DNA of 64,000 bases from Colius striatus (taxonomy: Eukaryota; Chordata; Aves; Coliiformes; Coliidae). Location: positions 57,933,367 to 57,997,366 of the forward strand of contig NC_084760.1 of assembly GCF_028858725.1 (NCBI RefSeq). Reading direction: 5' to 3'. Below are positions 10,796-21,724 of the stretch, one piece after another; the stretch's first letter is position 1, and every line of letters begins with the position of its first letter. A program made the position numbers and the translations under genes. The notes below the pieces were generated by a model, which was not told the DNA's origin, searched no databases, and saw only the letters and a program-made list of their open reading frames with translations.

Positions 10796-13700
10796 ATGGA
10801 ATATATCTAATATATCTAATAGCAGAAAGGAATATATGAAAACCATTTTTTTCCCCAATAGAATTACTGTGATTATTGTTTCACCATAACAACCCCCCCT
10901 ATTTTAACTTCATAGCTTTAACACACTTCTTGTTAAATATATTAATAAGATTCTATATGTTGAGTAGCTTTTAATGGAATTTATCACCAGGTCAGGCATG
11001 TTTGGTTCTACATATCTCATGACCACTAGGATCTGCAACAACTAACAGCTCTGAGGGCTTTTCAGCACCATAAACAGAAGTAGCCCATTTGACCTGCTGC
11101 AGAGATAGTTAATAATTGTGGCTATGCAACGGTTTTCTGCAATTCTGTGCCTTCATAGTTGTCTATATGACAGCTAGCTTTTCCTGTGTGAAGTTAGCAC
11201 CCTTGTGCAAATATATCCTCTACATATATGTCCTCATTGCAGCACTATGGGAAAGCCTTTGGGCTAGAAGAAAGCTACATCCACGAATGTAACTGCAGAA
11301 GTGCAAAGTGCAACTTCAACACACTTTTCTTTCTCACTGGTATTTTTACCGATTCTCAAGAGCATTTTTAATACAACTATTAACAAGCAAGTTAGTCACC
11401 CTAGTCCTGATCATTACTGGAGCTGTCAGTGGAAATCCAGACAAACTGGTTTGTCAGCATTTAGAATATATACAGTGACGAGGCACCAATGGTAAAGTGA
11501 AATTGCAGAAAAGGCAGCATCCCTCTAAACAGTGTTCCAGTGTCATGCTTTGCAAGCACAAGATGGGCATCATCTCCTGGCAGTGCTGGGAGAAAGCAAA
11601 TGGGAATATTCTTCATTAAAAATGTGTTCAAAGTACATACAATGTATCCCAAAGGCAACAACTATGTTTACCCAACTGCAATACAGGAGCACGTGCATTG
11701 CCCCTAGAAAATCTCCAGAATTGCATTAAAAAGCCTCCATAAACTATGTTAAAAAACCATTCCCAGTTGAAAATATTTGGCAATGTACTGGTATGAGAAA
11801 CATTCTTTTGCTTTATGTGTTTTACAGTAGACTCAGGCTCTACTAATTTTGCTGGGACTACAGAGCTATTTGGAAGCCAGCTATTTCAGTAACAAACTGA
11901 TGAGCATCCTGGGTTGGAAAGCAGGTTTCATGTGGAACCATAATTACCAGATCTCATATAAAATGAGAAAACTGATTACCCCCTCAGGTCCAGACAGCCA
12001 GACGTTGTCAGGATTGGGAGAAAATAAATCTTAACCTTCCATTCTGCTGGTTTTTTAAATTTTGGTAACAGAATGCTTGCACAGGCACCTAAAGAGCCAT
12101 GTGGTCTTGCATACTTAGCATCTCTGTTGATAAAACCCCTGAAAAAAAGGCACCTAATAGCCACCTCTTTATGCTTATGAGTATGTATCATTCCATACTT
12201 TTTTATATAGAAAAAAAATTGAATACATAAAAAGTTATTTTTGTAAGAAAGCCACTGTGGTTCCTATCTGAGTGCCATAATCTGCCACGGTATCTTCTCA
12301 TAAATGCTCTCCTTGCTATGATATATATGAAAAAACCCAAACAACAAAGCAAATAATGAAACCAAAACAACACAAAACCCAAGTAATATTATCTGGAACC
12401 ATTCAGAACCTTATTAAAATCATTATGAATCAAATTACAAAACCAAATGTCTTCCAAATTGAAGAATAACAAGGAAATGTCCAGAGTAGGAGACATATGG
12501 TGAGCTTGAGATGATAAAGTTTGGACATTTTGAGGTCAAACAAAAAAACTGTTGTACTTTTTCATAACTCATAAAATGATAGAATCAAATTCACTTAGAC
12601 TTTTCTAAGATAACTTGGTGGACTACTGGGAGAAAGGACAGATGGTAATAGCAAACCTGGAAAAAAGTCCAGTTGGTTTATCAAGAGCTGACATTATTGC
12701 TCCTATATTGCTCTACTTTTAAAACTCAATTTGGGCTACAAACAAAGTGCATTGATGCCCAGTAGTCTTGGTGAAAAGTATAGACACAGACTAAAATAAC
12801 TACATGAATATATAACCATTGTGACCCTCCATGAACCCTCTGCACCTAATGTGAAACATCTGCCTAGCCGTAATATGATAATTAGTAAGACTCAAACCTA
12901 ATCAACTTGTCATTTTCAAGAAAAGTTTTAGGTATTGATGTACCCATTGGTAGAGAGAAAGAGAGGGTCTGGGAATTGGGAAAAAAAATTTTCACTGATA
13001 TGGGAGAGAAAACATAGCCCAAGGATCACCCATTCAGTCGTCTGTGAAAGCCAGGTTTGAAAGGATGTTTTTACCACCTTTTTTACAGAACAGTATATGC
13101 ATCTCTCTTTCACTGGTTATATATTGATAAAGTGAACCTCCCTGTAGCTTTATAGACTTCCCATTTTCAGTCTTAGTTAGAGTCCTAAAGGAAGGGAGCA
13201 TCCTTTTTATTCTCCTATTTTCTTCTTTTCTCCACAGCAAACTCAGAAAATCGGTAGTTAGGTTCACCTAGTAGAGAGTCAAGTAGCCTTCAAGTTAAAA
13301 AAACAGATAGCAGAAAGACCTTTTGTCCCAGACTAATAGTTTCTGTTCCCCTGGGTAATATACAGTTTCAGTTCCCAACTTCTCTGGAGCTGACTTGAGT
13401 GCCATTCCCCTTTTCCCTCACCTCCATCAACCACTCTTCTATTTCCTCTGCTCCAGCAGCCTACTCTTCTCTCCATGACCCCAAAGATCATCCATATCTC
13501 CTATCTCTCCATCATCACCTATTGAGATGAGCCTTCTAGTGCCTGATCTCTGTTCTTCCCACAAGGCCACAGACGAATCTCCTGTCCTGTGACTCACAGA
13601 GGCTGAGAGCTCAAAGAGACCACTATGTGTCTGTCAGATCATATAGGAATGAGCAGCAGCAACTGCCAAGGACCTCCTAAGAACAGAGACAGACCAGCAA

Positions 13701-16700
13701 TATGTTTTGCAGAAGACGAAATCTAACAGAACAAGATAAAATAATTTGTGCTGGCACACAGCTCAGGTGTTGCACAAATTACCTGTCTCTGTTAACTTGT
13801 TACCAGTGAAAATTGTAGTTCAAAATGCTGTTAACTGTAGCCATTGAGGTGTCTAGAGTAACAGCAGACTTCTTTTTTTACCCAGTGTATTAGCATAGAA
13901 AGAACAGCCTGGCCCTCTGAGGCATGAAAAAGAACAAATTAGAAAAAATGAAATAATACAGATAGTGAACTTGCGGTTGCAGCAGTTTCTCTACTGCAAA
14001 GGGCAGATTATGCCTTTATCAAGGATCTGATTTACCAGAGCAGAGAAAAGGAATTCTATAGGCTGCAAATATGTTCAGAAAGACAAAGACTAAAGCCGGT
14101 TGAAAGCCTATGAGCCTAGATCTTCACTCACAGAGACACTATCCCCAGAGTAACCTAAATACAAATGTTGCTTATTTATGCCAGGATGCACATGTGAAAG
14201 GATATATGAGCTCATTACATGCAAATTATAACACATGACAGAGTAAATGGAAAACAACATCAAAGATTTCTTTGCATCAACACTGGCAAGAGAGCACTGT
14301 ATGTACAATGTAAGTACAGTGTCAGACTCCAAGAGGCCCGCGGATACTTTTAGTGAAGTCAACAGCAGTGTGAAAAAGATCATCTGCAGTTCAGTTCTGT
14401 GCTTTGTTCTGGAGACAGGGGCAAGCCAGCAACTCTCCAACACAGTGTTTTGCTCAGAGCTTAGCCTGTGTATGTGATAAAGTGGAAAGGAAAAATGTCA
14501 AGAAAAAGCAGAGACTAGGACATCTTGGCTTTGAAAAGAAGAGTCATTCTTCGGCTAAGAAGTAAATTAGAGAAATGACAAATTTACATCTTACCAAAAA
14601 GCTCTGGAATGCGTAAGAGTACATGTACAGAGAGAAACGAGAGCAATGCTCCCTGTTGGGCTAATAAGAAGTGTCATTATGCCCCTCTTCAGTGCTGCTA
14701 TTCTGTAACGTGGAGGATAATAATGATAAATTTCAGCAAAATGAACTCTGAATTTATTTTTCTACTGAAATAACTCAGTTTTGTAGAACACTGCTTGAGA
14801 GAGTTCATAAATATGCATGCAAATTGTAGTGATTAGACCAAATTTCAAAATGTGCTCAATAGGACAACAACATCTAAATGCCAGATTGTAAAATTGATCA
14901 CTTGAATGCAAACAAATCCAGATTCACCAAGTTCAAGCATTTGAAATCACAAGCCATTCTGTTCTAAAAATTAAGAGATTTAACATTAATAAATGTAGGA
15001 TTACTTTTATCACTCAGTTGTGTTGGATATTTTAGGACTCAAATGTTCAAATCCATCTGTCAATCAAGATTTAGAATATGACTTCCTATATGTATATATA
15101 TATTAGAGACAGAAGAAATTTTAATAATAGCAAAGAAGCTTGGATTTCAAGAGAAACACCAAGTATCTTGAGAGTTCACAGTACAACAGTGCTTCAATAT
15201 CTCTAGATAGCCACAGATAATTAAATGTCTTTGATCACTAGATTTGAGCCCTACTAGTGTTTGAAGATTGTGTTCCAAAAAAGCCTGGTAATAAGTGGTC
15301 ACGTAAATGGTTCTGAGTTGCTAAAAAAAATATGAAAGAAGATAGAGAAAACAAAATTATATATAGGAGTATTTCAGAGAGAAATCTGCATTTTGGTGAT
15401 AGAAAATGAAGGCATGGCAGAAGATATTTTCCTATTGAATTCAGATGAAACACTGCATTCTGATACTCTTTCACATTTCATTTGCTTTGAGAAGTGTGTC
15501 TTGTCTCTCTGTGAAGAAAAAGCACATACCAGTTTGGGCACTGGCATAACCTAAACCATATATATGCACATGCACACATTCTCACATGCTCAGCAATACA
15601 TTAGAACCTCAATGAGGTTATTAAGTCAAGTGCTCAAATATCAGAAAACACTCACATTATATTTCCTAATGCAGCATCAGTTTAAGTCTCCATGTTCTTG
15701 CAGTACAACATAGTGTTAATTAAATGTTTACTTTCCCCCCACTCTATAAAACTGTAGTCTCATTCATTTTATTAACTAAACTTCTGGCCAAAGTGAGTCC
15801 TGGACTTGATCTCAGGCTCTGGAGGTCTTCTGTGTCCTATGTGTGCCTTATCCCAGTGTTTCCTACCTGCAGGAATCCCATAACCTCTCTCCTAGATCTA
15901 CACAGAGTCCCTCCCATGTCCCACAGTCTCCTATTGCTGTTTTCCGGCCTGCTCATCTCCTGTCATTAAGAGGCTCCCATTATTTTTGCTGCCTGCAAGA
16001 CTCCCAGCATAAGAAATGCCCTACACATATATTTCTGAGTTGGTGCAGTCCTCCTCTGATGTTCCACTTCCAACACCGTCTCCAGTCTCTGATCTTTGCA
16101 CATCAAGTCTTCATCCTTTTGCCCAGCTCCGAGTTCCAATCTATTCCAATCAGTTTCCTAATCTAGTTTGCCTCCTCTACTTCCAGTGCATGAATACTCA
16201 CAGTCCAGCACTTCTCCCTCCGCACTCCAATCATGTCCCTATTTAACAGAGTGGTACTCTAAGAGAGGAGGAATTGAGGAGAGCAGAACTGAAAAATGAA
16301 TAAATACACATGTGATGAACTAGGTACCCTGAGTACTGTACTTGGTCAACTCTCACTAACAAGGCCACATGAACAGAAAAAGATATGTATCAAATAACAA
16401 CTCTAATGTTCAAATCCATCCTCCAAAATATTTTGAGACTTCTCTATAGAACAGTTGAAATGTTTTTTACGCAGAGAAATACATCCATTTTCCTTCAATC
16501 TTATTTCCAGCCTGCAGTAGCCACTTTGGCCACTGGAATTAAAATAAATCATTAACACAAAACCAAAATATAACAAAGCATTCAAAATATTTTATATCCA
16601 AAATAATAGAATAAAAATACAGTAATAGAAGATAAATTATAGTCTGAACACACAGTAAGAAAGTTTTCAGCTCAAAGTTTGAAAAAACCTAAATAATTGA

Positions 16701-16990
16701 AAAGAAGATTTTTGTAATAATTCTTATACCAGATGACCTCAAATGTAGAAAGCATTACTACCAGATATTTCAACATTAATAAATTCTATCTAGACTTGAA
16801 AAATAACTGCAAGAGTTGAAATTTAAAAATTAGTTGATTGTGTCTAATGTTATCTGATAAAATTTTATCCTTGACATCTGACTTGTAACCTCAAATAAAT
16901 ATCAACCAAGACAGTAAATCAGTAGGATGAACAAAGGTGATTACTCAGGGTCATAATTCCTCAAAAATGTGTATTCATGAAATACTATAC
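10796..16990 (-). other. THEMIS: THEMIS intron 2, exon-2-proximal part
   Basis: About 6.2 kb without a recognised exon or transposon. Notable composition: pyrimidine-rich patches at ~13380-13530 and ~15830-16250 (plus strand), and a short TA stretch near 15090-15105. A poorly preserved 'gatagaatca' near 12575 could be the tail of an old CR1, but it is too short to call. Confidence 0.75.
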
Positions 16991-17149
16991 CAGGAAAATT
17001 TAGTGGTAATTCCACTTTGGCTGAATAATGGCTGACTTCATTATTCTCACAGATACTTGCTATGAGCTTATTAATTTTGAAGCCAATAACTTTAATGACT
17101 TCTCCTGTTGACAGGCAGCATTCATTTCCAAACATTTCATAGATGGAAC
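16991..17149 (-). CDS. THEMIS: THEMIS coding exon 2 (start of first CABIT domain)
   Basis: Encodes residues 31 (split Gly) to 84 (split Gly): [20 protein letters not shown], then [16 protein letters not shown] and VELPLNFPG. This is the first CABIT strand region, where human THEMIS has [11 protein letters not shown] almost unchanged. The acceptor is tttcttttcag before GTTCCATCTATG. The donor is CCTG followed by GTATAG, which is non-consensus at +3 to +6. The phases (1 in, 1 out) fit exons 1 and 3. Read-through past the donor would add a short tail and stop at 16941; I treat that as intron. Confidence 0.96.
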
Positions 17150-20100
17150 CTGAAAAGAAACACAAAAGGAAAGAAAAGCATTATTTAGTCTTTTCTAACT
17201 TTGTCAAGTATTTCTACCTCTTTGAATGAAAGCAAAAAATACTTAAAATAAGTTACATGAAACAATATTTATCCTGTGATATCTAACCTATTTTTCAATT
17301 TTCTTTCTAAGTGTCATGAGGAAATCCATCCCATGACTTCAGTGATCTTCAGATCAGCTTTATGTGTACAGTGTTAGATAACTAAAAAAAACAAAGTGTG
17401 AAGAACCTACATTTCCAAATTGCAGAATGAGGTAGAATATAAGATTGCCTGGGTCATAAGGAGCTGCCTCATGAAATCAACAGGGAGTGGAGCTTGGGCA
17501 GAAAACGTACTTTTGTATGGCACAGGTCGTAGTATATCCTACAGGAAAGTGCAGACTAGAGTAGAAAACCAAAAAACACAGAACTTAGAAGGTGTCCAGT
17601 GACAGGCCAGGAGACATCAAAGCACAACCAGCCTTTGAGTTTTCTGTAGTAACAGAAAACCTGAAGAAAGTACAAGAAAATGTAAAACTGGCAAATTAAC
17701 AGTGGTAATCCCCAGTGCATGCTGAAACGAGCCTACTGATTGACCTGTGAGCAAAAAATATTCTTTCTTGTCTGTGATGTTCAGAAGTTTGAGAACAGGG
17801 ACAAGGCAATCCAACCAAGCATTTCAGAGCTTCCTCAGTAAAACCTGGAACTGCAGTTTATGCTGCTAAAAACAATCCTCTCTTCTCCATTCTAGATGTG
17901 GTCAATTTGTTTCAGAAGTGGGAGCAGAGGAAGAGGAATGAAACAGAACCAAAACAAAAGCCAAATTACACATATTTAAAGAATGCTTGGCAAACACACG
18001 GTATTCCCTTTGTAAAGAGAATTGAACTGAACACAGAACAGCAGAAACATTGACTTTAACGTCAGCTTACGTTCTTCTGATGCTGTGCAGTTCCTTCCAA
18101 GAACTTCCCAGACTCTGTTCTGAAGTGATGTGAAAGTACTGTTTCTGGAATCTCATCTCAGAATTAAATTTCCCTCATGATGAGAAAGCTTATTCTCATT
18201 TCCACTCCCAGCACATTGGTGATTGTATTCATTTGCTCTGCTATTAATGTTGTCCTGCTACTTAAAATACTTTTTTTTCTCATTTCCATTTCTCACTTCC
18301 CTAAAGCATTTTCAAGGTTAATTTTTCCCTTCCCTGGTCATATTTTGACAAGAATCTAGAAGAAACATATTTTCTTTGTCTTCACTGAGAAGACAGATTT
18401 TCTGACACACAATCTCTCTAATAGCTCTTTCTTGCATCTTTTTCAGTTTAAAGTATTTTCTGGTTTGGGTTTTTTTTTTTCTGATTTTTTTTTTTTTTAA
18501 ATAAAACTTAGGTGACCAGAATGGTCTCAGGTAGTGAGAGATATTTAAAACCTAACCTCTAGTTGTGTAGTAGCAATCAGTAATTGAGATGGCCTATACT
18601 GAAATATTGCCCTTGCCTGAAGAACTCACTACCCCTAGCTCTCCTTGTAATTGGTGGGAAGGAAAAAAAATCCCCAAAACTTCTGCCTTTGGTTTGTTTT
18701 TTTTTCTCCTCAGGTGTCATATAAGAAATGCATTTTCCTGATGTTCACTCAAGATCGATTCCAGTCATGACCATAGCCTGGGCTAGTAAGAGTCTCTTAC
18801 TGACTCTGGGATACATTTTTCAATTCTGCTGCAGCATTCGGTGACAAGTACTCAGTTACCACCTTGGCCTCACTGGAAGTCACTGGGATACCAACCTGAG
18901 CAAAAGTTGCTCTGGTTTTAGCCTAAACAAGACACTAGGTAGAGTGTCACAGAGCAATGAGTTTGTGTCAGGACAGGAGAATGAGTGAGAGTAACACTGA
19001 ACAACTGGTTAAGTTTATTCTGTTGTGAAGACACATCCAGGCAAACTTGTCTGTTGCGTGTGCAATGCCCTCAAAACTGAGATGGACACCAGGAAACCCC
19101 CAGCTGCTCCCCTGAAGAAGACAGGTACTGATGTACATTTTCAGCCCTATGTAGACTAATCTAAGTTGAAAAAAAAATACTAAAAAGTCTTGTGGCAGAT
19201 GCTTTTGACAGGCTGAATTTGACAACATTGCCTGGTTTTCCTTGCTGAGAATCCTACATAGGGTCAAGGGGACTGCCTTTCTGTTGCACACTAGGATGAT
19301 TATCAGCACAGAGATAATCTGGATTATAGTGTCACGCAAATATCAACCACAGTCAAGTCAAAGAACATGCTGTTTATGTAACCTTTCAACCAATTTGATA
19401 CCAAGCAGAAGACCAAGAGACCTGCTGCCCTTTAACTAAAAAAGAACAATCTGGTTTTCTTATTGTAAAGATGGTGCATAGTTGTTTGCTCTCACTTTAG
19501 TCCCTGAGCAATTCAATATTGGCTAACTCAGATTTCTCCACTGGATATTGCTACAGCTTCCATACTGACTGATGCTCTAATAAACACATGAGGAATTATT
19601 TTAGCTCTCTTTGCTTTAGCTGAGCTCCATAGGATATTTTATGACAGTCAGAAAAGTGTATGAGCAATATTTATTTCATGTTAGAGAGAGAGGGAGAGAA
19701 AGATTGAGCAGCCATGAAGAGGGTAATATTCCCTTTGTGCTAAACCCTCTCACTTCTCACAACAGACACCACAGAGATCACAAGCAGCCATATTATTAGA
19801 TAGAAGGAATCCCAGAGGATTCAGTATGATGAGTTCTGCATTATAGAAACATGGAAAGATGAGCAAAGAATTCTGATATTCTCACCTCTGAATAAATATT
19901 TGTGAAAATCTACTCAAAATGGGAGATCATGTCTTATAGAGGATTTTTTTTCTTCAGTGCAGATTTAGATCCAGATTCTCCAGATTACCTCTGTTGAAAA
20001 GAGACCCCTAGAAACTATTTAACATCTGAGAGTAACTACACTGACTAACTATGGGATTTGGGCATATTTGCCTTCTTAAGTGATAGATAGTTTTTGCAAG

Positions 20101-21219
20101 CGTACCCCTGGATGCAGCCTGGTGCTGCCATGTACCCACAAGTGGGCAATGCTGCCCCATCTGAGCACAGGCAACAAGACATGCAAGTTCAATGGCCTTG
20201 CTAGCTGCACCTGATTTCCAAATAATGTGGTAGCTGAAGAAGAGTAAACAACCCTGAGGGGAAGAATGGAGCAGTTAAGAGGCTGAACCTCTCAAAAAAA
20301 TTGATTAAAGAAGATCTAACTACTACTTCAGCCTATATCTGCAGCAGAGAGGTGCTACCAAGAAATAAAGAGGTAGTCAGAGGAGGGCCTTGTTTCTGAT
20401 AGTGGCTGATTCTAAAGGACTTACTACTTTTATCAGGTTTTCTTTTCCTCAGGTACAATATCTTAACTAAAAATTGTATTACAGACAGTTTGAGAAGTCC
20501 CGTCCCCCATCATAAAATAAAAACTCTAAATGGCACTTGCAAAAAAATGAAAATACTGATCAGTTAGTGACGGTGCAAGGATGAAGATCCAATCTGTCAA
20601 TATCCCTGAAAAGAGACTAGTTCTGCCAAACATTCAAAAATAGATAACTGGAGGACACAGAAATTAACCTTTGACAAAGCAGTCAAAATTTGCAAAACAT
20701 GAGAAATGCAGATAACAAACTACACAGGGTAAACAGTGGCCTAGAACTGTAGAGATGGCAGAGAATCTAAAATGCTACAAGAAGATGGTAAAATACACAA
20801 GAAAAGAAAATCTGCACTCATAAAAGAGAGAAAGTACCTGAGGCAGACAAGCATATGGAGTTCAAGCTGGAGTCTACAAAAAGCACTACACAGAGCTGCA
20901 GGCTCTGTTTGAAACATCAAGGGCCAAGATAATGCATTCAGAAAAAAAGATGGATTATAAATGCCAGACTGCAAGCCACAAAAGTGTGTGCACAGAATAG
21001 ACACACAGGGCTGTCACAGTACTTTAACTTTCAGGGTCTTTCATCAGAGCAAAACATAACATTGCTGTGGAAAATAAATGGATCATTCATCTAAAAGCAT
21101 CAGTTTTAGGAAAAAGTGAGATAAAAATTAAAACTAAAAGAAAAGGTCATGCTTTTAATTAGAGTTTGTTGTTTTGTTTTTTTTTAAAAGAAAGGAAAAA
21201 GACAATCAAGATGTCTTAC
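17150..21219 (-). other. THEMIS: THEMIS intron 1, exon-2-proximal part
   Basis: Unique A/T-rich sequence with T-runs near 18470-18500. A 123-codon minus-strand frame at 18968-19339 has no recognised domain and no supporting context, so it is not called. Confidence 0.75.
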
Positions 21220-21306
21220 CATCAAAGAAATGAGTTACTAAACAAATATATAATCCACTGACAAAGATAATAGTTTGTAATAATACCAAAGAAAGTGAAC
21301 TCCTTC
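21220..21306 (-). other. Possible THEMIS cassette exon encoding a hydrophobic helix
   Basis: An 87-nt open segment on the minus strand with acceptor tttttttaattcag and donor GATG followed by GTAAGAC. It enters with 2 nt completing a codon and leaves with 1 nt (phase 1-1), exactly the phase of the THEMIS exon 1/exon 2 junction, so inclusion would keep the frame. The 28 complete codons read RSSLSLVLLQTIIFVSGLYI followed by CLVTHFFD, a typical membrane-spanning composition. Inclusion would put a hydrophobic helix directly before the first CABIT domain. This is an inference from splice signals only. A/T-rich introns produce such frames by chance, and I know of no such exon in mammalian THEMIS. 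Confidence 0.25.
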
Positions 21307-21408
21307 CTGAATTAAAAAAAGAAAAGATGAATAAAGAAAAGGTGTATTTTCATCGCCATCAAGAAGGAAAGGTACTAAACAGTGAGGAAGTATTCGTTAA
21401 GTCTTTTA

Positions 21409-21521
21409 GAGGAGAGGAGAGGAGAGGAGAGGAGAGGAGAGGAGAGGAGAGGAGAGGAGAGGAGAGGAGAGGAGAGGAGAGGAGAGGAGAGGAGAGGAGA
21501 GGAGAGGAGAGGAGAGGAGAG
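21409..21521. repeat. Pentanucleotide microsatellite (GGAGA)22
   Basis: A pure array: positions 21411-21520 are 22 uninterrupted copies of GGAGA, with no visible point changes. The strand transcribed in THEMIS is therefore pure pyrimidine in the pre-mRNA (TCTCC units). The 7-mer CTTTTAG flanks it on both sides (21403-21409 and 21522-21528). An open frame through the array is an artefact of the repeat. Confidence 0.98.
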
Positions 21522-21708
21522 CTTTTAGGGGACCAGAAGTATCAAGTGTCCAAAAAATCCCATGACTCATGGATATAGGATGGTTCCTTTCATCCCAGAA
21601 GCTGGATAAATTGCTCATACAACCACTGAGTAATGGAGGTATGTCACCACATTTTCCATCCAATTAAGGAAGTCAGAGATCAACCTTCAACAGCTTATCA
21701 GTAGTAAA

Positions 21709-21724
21709 ACTTATATATATAAGT
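21709..21724. repeat. 16-bp perfect palindrome, ACTTATATATATAAGT
   Basis: The sequence equals its own reverse complement. It lies ~190 bp right of the GGAGA array in THEMIS intron 1. Most likely simple TA-rich sequence. Confidence 0.9.

Noticed and set aside
12560..12600. Possible old CR1 tail (aaaatgatagaatcaaattcac)
   Set aside because: Only a few matching bases; too short and diverged to separate from chance.
18968..19339. 123-codon minus-strand frame with hydrophobic ends in THEMIS intron 1
   Set aside because: It contains an acceptor-like site but no recognisable homology and no partner exon in phase.
21327..21663. Open frames on both strands through the GGAGA array
   Set aside because: A 5-bp repeat without a stop in its reading leaves several frames open; the products are simple repeats (RGEERRGEE-like, LLSSPLLSS-like).
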